The position numbers and the translations under genes are program-made. A DNA stretch of 64,000 bases. Origin: SEAL01 sp032153715. GTDB lineage: Bacteria > Patescibacteriota > Saccharimonadia > Saccharimonadales > Saccharimonadaceae. Of this stretch, positions 17,786 through 26,175 are shown in pieces (positions within the stretch are counted from its first letter, which is position 1; each line of letters starts with the position of its first letter). The stretch spans positions 1 to 64,000 of the forward strand of contig JALDYR010000003.1 in assembly GCA_032153715.1 (NCBI GenBank), written 5' to 3'. Under the pieces are notes generated by a model, which saw only the letters and a list, made by a program, of their open reading frames with translations, had not been told where the DNA came from and searched no databases.

Positions 17786-18340
17786 ATGGAATATCTAACA
17801 TCATTTAAGACGCTTGCGAGTACGACAGCAGAGTCAGCCGAGAGCAGCGACATCTTTACGTCGCTTGGTATCGACTGGACGCTGCTTGTTTTGCAGACCG
17901 TTGCTTTCTTGATCTTGGTGTGGCTGCTAGCGAAGTTCGTCTATCCTGTTTTTGTTCGTATTATTGACGAACGTCAGGAAAAGATCGAAGCTGGCACGAA
18001 AGCTGCTGCCGAGGCCGAGAAAAAAGCCGGTGAAGCAAAAGACGAAGTTGCACAGCTCATGAAAGAAGCTCGCAAAGAAGCGAGTGAAATCGTTGCAACT
18101 GCCAAGGAAGAAGCGAATGCTGCGATTGAAAAGTCAGAGCAAAAAGCCAAGGCTCGCGCTGACAAGATCGTCGAGACGGCTCAAGAACAGATCGAAAAAG
18201 ATGTGATTGCTGCAAAGAAAGCGCTTCATAATGAAACGATCGACCTGGTTGCTATGGCGACAGAAAAAGTTGTCGGCAAAACAGTGACAAACTCGGTTGA
18301 TGACAAGATCATCGCCGGCGCTGTTAAGGAGGCGAAGTAG
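17786..18340 (+). CDS. atpF: F0F1 ATP synthase subunit b
   Basis: 184-residue peripheral stalk subunit. One transmembrane helix (about 32-52) is followed by RIIDERQEKIEAG and a long Ala/Glu/Lys-rich coiled coil. The N-terminal periplasmic part of about 30 residues (SFKTLASTTAESAES) is longer than in E. coli. It sits 15 nt after atpE and 3 nt before atpH. Confidence 0.95.
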   Translation: MEYLTSFKTLASTTAESAESSDIFTSLGIDWTLLVLQTVAFLILVWLLAKFVYPVFVRIIDERQEKIEAGTKAAAEAEKKAGEAKDEVAQLMKEARKEASEIVATAKEEANAAIEKSEQKAKARADKIVETAQEQIEKDVIAAKKALHNETIDLVAMATEKVVGKTVTNSVDDKIIAGAVKEAK

Positions 18341-18343
18341 TCT

Positions 18344-18733
18344 ATGCCTACTCGTCTGAGCCGTCGCAAGATCGCCAGCTACTACGCTGACGAATTGCTT
18401 GCTGGTAAGCGAGATGTCGCAACGAAGCTTGCGGCGTACCTGCTTGATACACGTCGAACGCGCGAGCTGCAATTAATTGTTCGCGATGTCGAAGACGCGC
18501 TGGCTACTCGCGGCGTACTTGTCGCCGACGTGGCTGCTGCTCGTGAACTGAGCAAAGACGCAAAGGCTGCGGTGACTGATTTCTTGAAGCAATCCAGTGG
18601 CGTCAAATCAGTACAGGTTCGCGAAACAATTGACCCCGACCTTCTCGGTGGAGTGCGTATCAATACTCCAAGTGACGAACTCGATGCGACGCTCAGGCGC
18701 AAACTCACGCAACTAAAGGCAACTAAGATTTAA
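18344..18733 (+). CDS. atpH: F0F1 ATP synthase subunit delta, short form
   Basis: 129 residues, against about 175-180 in most bacteria. The C-terminal strand region ETIDPDLLGGVRI is well conserved and identifies it; the N-terminal helical domain that caps the F1 alpha subunits is reduced, beginning RRKIASYYADELLAGK. The position between atpF and atpA is canonical. GGAGG precedes the ATG within the end of atpF. Confidence 0.9.
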   Translation: MPTRLSRRKIASYYADELLAGKRDVATKLAAYLLDTRRTRELQLIVRDVEDALATRGVLVADVAAARELSKDAKAAVTDFLKQSSGVKSVQVRETIDPDLLGGVRINTPSDELDATLRRKLTQLKATKI

Positions 18734-18748
18734 GGATAAAGGAAGATT

Positions 18749-20275
18749 ATGGCTGAAGTATCAGTAACAGAACTCTCGAAAGATTTGCGCGATGCTATCG
18801 CAAAATTAGAGACGAACGATGGCCTAGAGCGCGTTGGTATCGTGACTCGTGTCGGCGATGGTGTCGCATGGGTGCATGGTCTGCGTGAAGCTGGCTATAG
18901 CGAAGTATTACAAATTGAAAGTAAGGGCGGCGTGGTTGAAGCGTTTGCACTTAACTTGATGGAAGACGAAATTGGTGCCGTGCTTCTTGGTGGCGATGCT
19001 GAAGTATCAGCTGGCGACAAGGTGAAGCTAAAAGGTACTGTTCTGGAAGTTCCAGTTGGTCCAGAGCTGCTTGGCCGCGTGGTCGATCCACTCGGACGCC
19101 CGCTTGATGGTGGCGCACCAATTAAGACAAAGCAAACAGGCCTCGTAGAACGCCCAGCAATTGGCGTGATGGGACGAAAGTCAGTCCACGAACCACTGAT
19201 GACTGGTATCGTTTCAATCGATGCAATGTTCCCTATTGGTCGTGGTCAGCGCGAGTTGATTATTGGTGACCGCCAGACTGGTAAGACAGCGATTGCAATC
19301 GACACGATGATTAACCAAGGTCGCCAAAAGACCGGCGTCATTAACGTCTACGTTGCAATTGGTCAAAAGCTTTCAAAGATCGCCCGTTTGGTTGATCGCC
19401 TCAAAGAAGAAGGCGTTATGGATCAAACGATTATCGTTGCGACTGGTCCATCTGATCCAGCATCATTGCTTTACCTTGCGCCATATGCAGGTACAGCTAT
19501 GGGCGAATATTTCCGCGACAATTCACAGCACGCGCTGATGATTTACGACGATCTGACAAAGCACGCGGTTGCGTATCGCCAGATGTCACTCCTCCTTCGT
19601 CGTCCACCAGGACGTGAAGCATACCCAGGTGATGTCTTCTACCTACACTCTCGCCTACTTGAGCGTTCAGCGAAATTGTCTGATGACCTCGGCGCAGGTT
19701 CACTGACAGCGCTTCCAATTATCGAAACCCAGGCTGGTGATATTTCAGCATATGTTCCGACCAACGTTATCTCCATTACTGACGGTCAGATCTTCCTTGA
19801 AACAGACTTGTTCTACCAGGGTATTCGCCCAGCAATCTCTGCCGGTCTTTCTGTGTCACGTGTTGGTGGTGCGGCGCAGACCAAGGCGGTTAAGGGTGTG
19901 AGCGGCAACTTGAAGCTTGGTCTTTCACAGTTCCGCGAACTTGCCAGCTTTGCGCAATTTGGTAGCGACCTTGATGAGGCAACTCGTCAGCAAATCGGCC
20001 GCGGCCAGCGTTTGACTGAGCTTTTGAAGCAACCACAATATCAGCCAATGAGTATTTGGGAACAAGTTGTGAGCGTCTATGTTGTAAACAAGGGTCTGTT
20101 TGACGAGGTTACTGTCGAAAAGATCAAAGATGCGCAAACTGCCCTATTGACTCGTCTATGGACTGATCACAAGGCTGAAATGCGCGAACTCGACAAGGGT
20201 GGCAAGCCAGCTGACGAGACAAACGCGTTGATCGAAAAAACAGCAAAAACTGTTGCAAAAGGATTTGAAGGGTAA
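18749..20275 (+). CDS. atpA: F0F1 ATP synthase subunit alpha
   Basis: 508-residue F1 subunit carrying non-catalytic nucleotide sites. The Walker A is GDRQTGKTA near residue 170; SIDAMFPIGRGQRELI, LIYDDLTKHAVAYRQMSLLLRRPPGRE (interrupted here only by quoting) and the arginine-finger region SVSRVGGAAQTKA are all present. Length is normal. A GGA-rich ribosome-binding site (AAAGGAAG) lies upstream. Confidence 0.98.
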   Translation: MAEVSVTELSKDLRDAIAKLETNDGLERVGIVTRVGDGVAWVHGLREAGYSEVLQIESKGGVVEAFALNLMEDEIGAVLLGGDAEVSAGDKVKLKGTVLEVPVGPELLGRVVDPLGRPLDGGAPIKTKQTGLVERPAIGVMGRKSVHEPLMTGIVSIDAMFPIGRGQRELIIGDRQTGKTAIAIDTMINQGRQKTGVINVYVAIGQKLSKIARLVDRLKEEGVMDQTIIVATGPSDPASLLYLAPYAGTAMGEYFRDNSQHALMIYDDLTKHAVAYRQMSLLLRRPPGREAYPGDVFYLHSRLLERSAKLSDDLGAGSLTALPIIETQAGDISAYVPTNVISITDGQIFLETDLFYQGIRPAISAGLSVSRVGGAAQTKAVKGVSGNLKLGLSQFRELASFAQFGSDLDEATRQQIGRGQRLTELLKQPQYQPMSIWEQVVSVYVVNKGLFDEVTVEKIKDAQTALLTRLWTDHKAEMRELDKGGKPADETNALIEKTAKTVAKGFEG

Positions 20276-20282
20276 TTAATTT

Positions 20283-21155
20283 ATGGCTTCAACCCAGCAA
20301 CTAAAATCGCGTATCCGCTCGGTAAAAAATACCAAGCAGATTACTAAAGCGATGCAGCTGGTGGCAGCAAGCAAGATGCGCCGTGCGCAAGAGGCTGACA
20401 AGGCCTCTGCGCCGTACACGCGCGCAGCAAACGAACTTCTGACTTACCTAGCAAGTCAGGGTACGACTGATCTGCATCCGTTATTTGTGACACACAAAGC
20501 GGTGAAATCGCGACTACTGATTGTGGTTGCTGCAGATAAGGGGCTTGCTGGTGCCTACAATAGCAATATTATGAAGCTGTATACGCGCGAGCTAAAGAGC
20601 GATGACGACGAAGGTATTGCGAACAAGACAATTGCCGTCGGCCGTCGTGCAACGCAGTTTGTGACGCGCATTAAAGACACTGAGATTATCGGTGCCTACG
20701 AAGACCTTCCAGACCATCCAGCTGGCGCCGAATTGCGTGCAATTCTCGATACGGCACGCGATCAGTTTGAAGCGGGCAAAGTTGATGCGGTTGATATCAT
20801 TTACACCGAATTCGTCAACAGTATGACTCAAACTGCAAAGATTCAGCGCGTGATGCCTGCCGGTTACGAAGTGACCGAGGTGAGCGATGAAATTCGCGAA
20901 GCTGAGTACGAACCGGATCTTGAAACCGTGCTTGATGGTGTCGCCTACCGATTGGTCGGCGCGCAGATCTTCCAGGCGATGCTTGACGCAAAAGCCAGTG
21001 AATGGAGCATGCGTATGATTGCCATGAAGAACGCAACCGATAATGCGAGTGACCTTGCTGATGATTTAACGCTCGAGATGAACAAAGCTCGTCAGAGTGC
21101 AATTACGCAAGAGCTTGCGGAAATCAGTGGCGGCGTGGAAGCATTGAACGATTAG
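20283..21155 (+). CDS. atpG: F0F1 ATP synthase subunit gamma
   Basis: 290-residue rotor subunit. The N-terminal coiled coil KSRIRSVKNTKQITKAMQ and the C-terminal helix MKNATDNASDLADDL are the conserved parts that enter the F1 cavity; VAADKGLAGAYN is the central Rossmann-like strand. Position between atpA and atpD is canonical and the length normal. Confidence 0.97.
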   Translation: MASTQQLKSRIRSVKNTKQITKAMQLVAASKMRRAQEADKASAPYTRAANELLTYLASQGTTDLHPLFVTHKAVKSRLLIVVAADKGLAGAYNSNIMKLYTRELKSDDDEGIANKTIAVGRRATQFVTRIKDTEIIGAYEDLPDHPAGAELRAILDTARDQFEAGKVDAVDIIYTEFVNSMTQTAKIQRVMPAGYEVTEVSDEIREAEYEPDLETVLDGVAYRLVGAQIFQAMLDAKASEWSMRMIAMKNATDNASDLADDLTLEMNKARQSAITQELAEISGGVEALND

Positions 21156-21169
21156 GAATTAAGGAGAAT

Positions 21170-22573
21170 ATGATGAGTAAGACAGAACAAACCGGCCAGA
21201 TCATCCAAGTCGTTGGTGTGGTCGTGGACGTAGAATTTAAAGAAGGGTCACTGCCGGCGATTTATGATGCGCTGACAACTGACCGCGGCGGTGAAACGCT
21301 GACGCTCGAGGTTGCCCAGCACCTCGACGAACGTACTGTTCGTGCGATCGCCATGAGTGGAACTGACGGCTTGAAGCGTGGTGCTTCAGTGGTTGCAACA
21401 GGTTCACCAATCACTGTACCTGTTGGTAAAGAAACACAGGGTCGCATGTTTAACGTGACCGGCGACGCAATTGATGGCAAGCCGGCACCAAAGGGTGCGC
21501 GTGCGCCAATTCACCGCCCTGCCCCATCACTTGCCGAGCAGTCAAACAAGACTGAAATCCTTGAAACAGGTATCAAGGTTGTTGACCTTATCGCGCCACT
21601 TGCAAAGGGTGGTAAAGCGGGTCTCTTCGCTGGTGCGGGTGTCGGTAAAACCGTCCTTATTACCGAGCTGATCAACAACATTGCAAAGTTTCACTCAGGT
21701 AACTCAGTGTTTGCTGGTGTTGGTGAGCGTACTCGTGAAGGTAATGACCTTTACTACGAAATGGAAGAAGCACAGGTGCTTGATAAAACTTCACTTGTCT
21801 TCGGCCAGATGAACGAGCCGCCTGGAGCGCGTCTTCGCGTTGCCCTTTCAGGCCTTGCGATGGCGGAAACATTCCGCGACGAAGGTAAAGATGTCCTTCT
21901 CTTTATCGATAACATCTATCGCTACACCCAGGCTGGCGCCGAAGTGTCAGCACTGCTTGGTCGCCTTCCCTCAGCTGTGGGCTACCAGCCGAACTTGCAG
22001 CAGGAAATGGGTGCGCTCCAAGAGCGTATTACCTCGACAAAGAAGGGTTCGATCACTTCTGTGCAGGCTGTCTACGTTCCAGCAGACGACCTTACTGACC
22101 CAGCTCCAGCTACAACCTTTGCTCACCTTGATGCAACGATTGTGATGAACCGTGCGCTGACAGAAATTGGTATCTACCCTGCTGTTGACGTGCTCGATAG
22201 CTCATCAAGCAGCCTCGATCCAGAAATCGTTGGCGAAGAGCACTACGCGGTTGCTCGTGAGGTTCAGCGTGTGCTTCAGCAGTATAAAGAGCTTCAGGAC
22301 ATCATTGCGATTCTTGGTATGGAAGAACTTTCCGACGACCAGAAGCAAACTGTTGCTCGTGCTCGCCGTATTCAGCGTTTCCTCGCGCAGCCATTCCATG
22401 TTGCCGAGAAATTTACTGGCAACCCAGGTGTCTACATCAAGCTCGAGGATACAATCCGCGACGCGAAAGACATCCTTGCTGGTAAGTACGACGACAAGCC
22501 TGAAGACTGGTTCTACATGGTAAACGGCAGTCTGGCTGACAAGCTGTCTGAAAAGAAAGCGAAAAAGGACTAA
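21170..22573 (+). CDS. atpD: F0F1 ATP synthase subunit beta
   Basis: 467-residue catalytic subunit. The P-loop is GGAGVGKTV-like (AGAGVGKTVLITELI, near residue 155), the catalytic Glu lies in GVGERTREGNDLY, and LLFIDNIYRYTQAGAEVSA is the Walker B/ALLGRLPSAVG region. In this last segment two Tyr replace the usual Phe-Arg-Phe (IYRY rather than IFRF). Two tandem ATGs; the second (21173) is equally possible. GGAGAAT precedes them. Confidence 0.98.
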   Translation: MMSKTEQTGQIIQVVGVVVDVEFKEGSLPAIYDALTTDRGGETLTLEVAQHLDERTVRAIAMSGTDGLKRGASVVATGSPITVPVGKETQGRMFNVTGDAIDGKPAPKGARAPIHRPAPSLAEQSNKTEILETGIKVVDLIAPLAKGGKAGLFAGAGVGKTVLITELINNIAKFHSGNSVFAGVGERTREGNDLYYEMEEAQVLDKTSLVFGQMNEPPGARLRVALSGLAMAETFRDEGKDVLLFIDNIYRYTQAGAEVSALLGRLPSAVGYQPNLQQEMGALQERITSTKKGSITSVQAVYVPADDLTDPAPATTFAHLDATIVMNRALTEIGIYPAVDVLDSSSSSLDPEIVGEEHYAVAREVQRVLQQYKELQDIIAILGMEELSDDQKQTVARARRIQRFLAQPFHVAEKFTGNPGVYIKLEDTIRDAKDILAGKYDDKPEDWFYMVNGSLADKLSEKKAKKD

Positions 22574-22579
22574 CGCCCA

Positions 22580-22996
22580 GTGAATCTTCAACTAATCACA
22601 CTGCTTGGCACCAAGGTAGATGACGACGTTTACGAAGTCATCTTGCCAACGGCAGCTGGTGAAATCGCGGTCTTTCCAGGCCACGAACCACTAGTGACGT
22701 TGGCTGTGCCTGGTGCGATTGCAGTGCGCTACAAAAAAGGCGACGAAAATCTTGAATACTTCGCCATCAGTGGCGGTGTGATCGAGATTTCGCAGCGTGC
22801 AATGCGCGTACTGGTTGATGAAGCTGACCATGGTGACGATATCATCGAAGCCGAGTCGCAGGCCGCGCTTGAGCGTGCGATTGAACTGCGCGACAATGCC
22901 CAAGACCAGGTCGAGCTTGAAAAGGCTCACCAATTAGTCGACCGCCATGCGGTTCGCCTGAAGGTTGCAGGACTACGCCGTCGCCACCGACGCTAA
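22580..22996 (+). CDS. atpC: F0F1 ATP synthase subunit epsilon
   Basis: 138-residue central-stalk subunit. The N-terminal beta-sandwich shows VILPTAAGEIAVFPGHEPLV and FAISGGVIEI; the C-terminal helical hairpin is present (ERAIELRDNAQDQVEL) and ends in a basic tail LRRRHRR. It starts with GTG six nt after the atpD stop. The operon terminator follows directly. Confidence 0.95.
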   Translation: MNLQLITLLGTKVDDDVYEVILPTAAGEIAVFPGHEPLVTLAVPGAIAVRYKKGDENLEYFAISGGVIEISQRAMRVLVDEADHGDDIIEAESQAALERAIELRDNAQDQVELEKAHQLVDRHAVRLKVAGLRRRHRR

Positions 22997-23007
22997 GCTA
23001 TCTACTA

Positions 23008-23045
23008 AACAAGAAAATACTCCCAACCTATGGGAGTATTTTTTA
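23008..23045 (+). terminator. Terminator of the atp operon
   Basis: AAAATACTCCCA pairs with TGGGAGTATTTT and runs into TTTT just after atpC. Confidence 0.9.
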
Positions 23046-23049
23046 TGAA

Positions 23050-23107
23050 TAAAAAAGCACCCACCGGAGTGCCACTATGTCTTTCGACAATGTGTCCGGT
23101 GGGTTTG
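23050..23107 (-). terminator. Terminator of the secreted 173-aa gene
   Basis: CACCCACCGG and CCGGTGGGTT-type arms flank an inner imperfect stem; read leftwards it ends in a TTTTTTAT tract. Confidence 0.7.
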
Positions 23108-23126
23108 AAACAAGGAGAATTACTGA

Positions 23127-23648
23127 TCAGGCGCCGGCATTTGCGAATTCTTCGCACATGCCTCTGCTTGCAAAGATGACGCTTGTGTCACTGACCATAA
23201 CAGAGGCGTCTTCTCCAGCCCCGTACGTAGCCGTCACTCGGTATGTTTCTGCGCTGCCATCTCCATACCCCTCCTCGCTATTGCGAAACTGGGTGATCTG
23301 GAAGACGTCACCGTAGTACAGAGTGGCGTGTCCCGTTGTCTGCAGGTGTCCATCGACTCTATGGCCGTTCACTTGGACGCTGACGCCGTCATTTGCGGCG
23401 ATTTGCCAGGACTCGGTGTCGGCGTCGTACTCTTCGAGTGTAACGGTTGCCACGGTGTGGCCGCCGTAGACGCCTGAAACATCTACTCGGTTTGGGTGAT
23501 CTTCGCACGTTGGGGTGATGAGTCGCATATTTGCGAACTCATTTTCAGCCGGCTGTGCCTGCACGATAGCAGCCTGCGTGACCACGATGGTGGCCACAGC
23601 GACTGCTGCCGCTACGATACCGCCTGCGATGATACGACGCTTGCGCAT
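23127..23648 (-). CDS. Secreted protein of unknown function
   Basis: 173 residues: MRKRRIIAGG, a hydrophobic helix (IVAAAVAVATIVVTQAA) and a likely cleavage after VQA, then a beta-rich, acidic extracellular domain. Two Cys only (TCEDH near the start and MCEEF near the end of the domain) could form one disulfide joining its ends. No family is recognised. AAGGAG lies about 7 nt before the ATG. Confidence 0.7.
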   Translation of the reverse strand: MRKRRIIAGGIVAAAVAVATIVVTQAAIVQAQPAENEFANMRLITPTCEDHPNRVDVSGVYGGHTVATVTLEEYDADTESWQIAANDGVSVQVNGHRVDGHLQTTGHATLYYGDVFQITQFRNSEEGYGDGSAETYRVTATYGAGEDASVMVSDTSVIFASRGMCEEFANAGA

Positions 23649-23749
23649 GTGTTCTCCTTAGGTGGTGAACGCACTTGGGGTTTCCAAGTGGGCGATGACT
23701 GTTACATCATACTCAATTATTATAGCATAAATACTTTAATAAGTAAATA

Positions 23750-24094
23750 CTACCCCGTTATTGGCGGATCAGTGTGACTCTCGTCGACATACGATTCACT
23801 TTTGTATAGCCTTTCTAGCAGCTGAACGACATCGGCATTTTCTTTACTGAATTTTAAAAGCCCTAGAACGGACAACGCGCCCAGTAGATAGGCGCGTTTT
23901 TGTTCGGGTTCGTGACAGTTCTTTTCGGCTGATCCATACAGCCAGCGTGCAAGGTCGGCTCGATGAAGTTGGATGTATCGTTGCTCGTCGATAAGGCTCA
24001 GTGGCTTGTTTTTGAACGCTTCGATCACCTCTGGCGGAATCACAGGGATGCCGTCATTGGCAAAATCAGGTATATAGCGTTGCTTGTCTACCAT
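23750..24094 (-). CDS. Small hypothetical protein, 114 aa
   Basis: Soluble, helical protein starting MVDKQRYIPDF with EVIEAFKNKPLSLI, RADLARWLYGS and AYLLGALSVLGLLKF. The frame is open a further 90 codons upstream, but that part is not protein-like; the ATG at 24094 has TATACT at 24104-24109, nine nt away, so it is a leaderless candidate. No family is recognised. Divergent from the carbonic-anhydrase-like gene. Confidence 0.65.
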   Translation of the reverse strand: MVDKQRYIPDFANDGIPVIPPEVIEAFKNKPLSLIDEQRYIQLHRADLARWLYGSAEKNCHEPEQKRAYLLGALSVLGLLKFSKENADVVQLLERLYKSESYVDESHTDPPITG

Positions 24095-24184
24095 GATACT
24101 TATAGTATAGCACCGCTTGCATTGCGGGTGTATGGGAGTACAATAAAACGAGGTTTTTATAAACGCTAATCTGGAATTATTTAT

Positions 24185-25039
24185 ATGTCTACAGGTGTTA
24201 CTTTTATTACTCTTAACGAGCTCGGAACGGGTGTGATTCAAGCTGGCGACAACCAGCAAGAACGCCTCGAGGAATTTACGAATCGAGTTGGATCGGGCGA
24301 ATTTCATGCGGAAACAAACGGAGTTATTCCGTGCAAGTGTATCGATGGTCGCTGTGGTGGTCACGGCGCATTAATGCCGAACTCTGCAGGCGGTAGCGAA
24401 ACGTTGATGGTGGCTGACGACCTGACGACAAAGAACTTCGCGCTTAACGGCGACAGCTCAACAGTTGGTCAGTTCAAGGAAACGCTACGCTTCTTGAAGG
24501 AAGCTGGCAATTCCGTTGGTGGCCACACGGCAGCTAATCTACACGGCGCACCAAGCGGTTGCGGTGCGAACGACAAGTTGCCTGCGATTTACGCATACAT
24601 GGCGCAAGGTGCTGACCAACTGCGTGCGGTCGCAACCGGTGTACTTGGCTATGAGATCAGTGATGAAGACCATGCGTTGATTATCAATAACGCTGCAGCG
24701 CGAACGGACTTCTCTGCTGGTGATGAAGTGCTTGCAAATCTAAAAGAGCAAGGCGGCGAAGACTGTGTCGATGTTCTGCAGGGCGCACACACGGAAGTTA
24801 TTGCGGTGATTAACCGCCGTCTAGGCACAACACTCGATCGTGATGCTATCCAGGCTGAATTTGGCGATGATTACGAGGCGTTTAACGTCGATGAGTGGTC
24901 ATTTAATGAGGGCGCACGTCTGATCTCGCAGACTGGAGTGGCTGAGCAGCGCCAAAAGCGGATTGCCATGCTGTATTACAACCTCGCAACAGCTGGCGTA
25001 CTGTGTGGCCCAGGGATGCGCGTCACAGTCCTGAACTAG
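24185..25039 (+). CDS. Carbonic-anhydrase-like protein (possible cadmium/zeta type)
   Basis: 284 residues, no signal peptide. The arrangement PCKCIDGRCGGH (Cys50, Cys52, Cys57, His60), GGHTAANLHG (His114, His120) and SGCGANDKL (Cys126) recalls the C-x-DGR ... H ... C zinc/cadmium site of beta- and cadmium-type carbonic anhydrases, where Asp-Arg pairs with the metal Cys. If so it hydrates CO2. The spacing does not match the textbook beta class, and the assignment is by motif resemblance only. A bidirectional terminator follows. Confidence 0.5.
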   Translation: MSTGVTFITLNELGTGVIQAGDNQQERLEEFTNRVGSGEFHAETNGVIPCKCIDGRCGGHGALMPNSAGGSETLMVADDLTTKNFALNGDSSTVGQFKETLRFLKEAGNSVGGHTAANLHGAPSGCGANDKLPAIYAYMAQGADQLRAVATGVLGYEISDEDHALIINNAAARTDFSAGDEVLANLKEQGGEDCVDVLQGAHTEVIAVINRRLGTTLDRDAIQAEFGDDYEAFNVDEWSFNEGARLISQTGVAEQRQKRIAMLYYNLATAGVLCGPGMRVTVLN

Positions 25040-25049
25040 GACGCTGATT

Positions 25050-25086
25050 TATCTAAAAACCACCCTCGTTAGTCAGGGTGGTTTTA
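25050..25086. terminator. Bidirectional terminator
   Basis: AAAACCACCCT pairs with AGGGTGGTTTT around CGTTAGTC; it lies between the carbonic-anhydrase-like and GH6-like genes. Confidence 0.9.
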
Positions 25087-25098
25087 TAATTTTGTTAT

Positions 25099-26109
25099 CT
25101 AGTGTTTTAGGCTGTATAGTTCGTCGGCGTACTCTTGCCACCACTCACCTGCTTTTGGCGCGCCATTGCCGCAGTCGCCGTCTGATTCGCCTGGGGTTTT
25201 AATCCATAGATAGCCGTCGATCAGGGTTTGGCCGGTTGAAAAGGTTGGCGTATTACCAAAGGTGCGGCCGCGTGGATTACACCATTCATTCGTTTCGGTT
25301 GGACCGTTGCCGTTTCGGCTGGTGTCGATGACAAAGTGCTTGTTGTGGGCCAATGCCGAGATTGATTTGCCGTAGCTGGTATTTGTGCCTGTCGTGTGAA
25401 AATTTGATACATTTAAGCTAAAGCCAGTTGCCTTATAGATATTTGCTGCTCGCAGGCGACTCGCGATTTCTCTTGCCGAGTGCCAGTCGGGGTTGCCTGC
25501 ATCGATATAGACTGATGTCTTGTCACGCTGCAGGATATCGACGGCTTGCTTGATTGCGCTTAGGCGAAGCTTTTTGTCATTTTCGGACAGGCAGTCCATG
25601 CCGGCGAGGGCGTCTGGTTCTAGGACGACCATGGCAGGTCGGCTGCCGATACCCTCTCTTGCTTGCTTGATCCAATTAAGGTAACTGGCGTTGTCACTCG
25701 TGCCGCCGCCCGAGTAGCTCCCGCAATCGCGGTGAGGGATGTTATAGAGTACGGCAACCGGGGCGGCGTCTGTAGTCGCTGCACGCTGTACATAGCTCGA
25801 GATGTCCGAACGCACGTCACTCCAGCCGCCAAACCATCTTGCGGCGGGCTGTGAAGATATGTAGGTGTTCGCCTCCGAAGGATTGCTGCGCGTATAGGTT
25901 GCCTGCGTGCTGTCCGTGTCGATGTAGAGCTTTTTGCTTGTTGGTGTTAGTGGACTGCTCGGCGCAGTCAGCGCATGTGCAGTTTTCGATTCCGATAGTT
26001 CATTAAATGTCGGCGGTATCAAAGCAAGCAAGCTTAGTGCGCCAACAAAAGTAATCAACAGGGGTAGTTTCTTTTGAAGTCTAATAATGTCTCTCTCCTC
26101 TATTACCAT
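25099..26109 (-). CDS. Secreted/anchored GH6-family cellulase-like enzyme
   Basis: 336 residues. An N-terminal hydrophobic helix (about 15-33) acts as signal or anchor. The domain carries GH6 hallmarks: VLYNIPHRDCGSYSGGG, VVLEPDALAGMDC (catalytic Asp region), the CNPRGRTFG segment and WIKTPGESDGDCG. GH6 enzymes are inverting endoglucanases or cellobiohydrolases acting on beta-1,4-glucan. The start is uncertain: the ATG at 26109 has no Shine-Dalgarno before it, while a GAGGAG lies just inside the frame. It lies downstream of dus on the same strand. Confidence 0.88.
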   Translation of the reverse strand: MVIEERDIIRLQKKLPLLITFVGALSLLALIPPTFNELSESKTAHALTAPSSPLTPTSKKLYIDTDSTQATYTRSNPSEANTYISSQPAARWFGGWSDVRSDISSYVQRAATTDAAPVAVLYNIPHRDCGSYSGGGTSDNASYLNWIKQAREGIGSRPAMVVLEPDALAGMDCLSENDKKLRLSAIKQAVDILQRDKTSVYIDAGNPDWHSAREIASRLRAANIYKATGFSLNVSNFHTTGTNTSYGKSISALAHNKHFVIDTSRNGNGPTETNEWCNPRGRTFGNTPTFSTGQTLIDGYLWIKTPGESDGDCGNGAPKAGEWWQEYADELYSLKH

Positions 26110-26175
26110 TAATACAGGAAATGACAGGTGGCCGCAATGCGTTTATGGTTGATGCCAGCCGCAAAGAAGCTGTTA

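Noticed and set aside
24095..24364. 90-residue N-terminal extension of the 114-aa gene
   Set aside because: The translation is not protein-like, crosses the divergent gene's start, and the promoter box for the shorter form lies within it.
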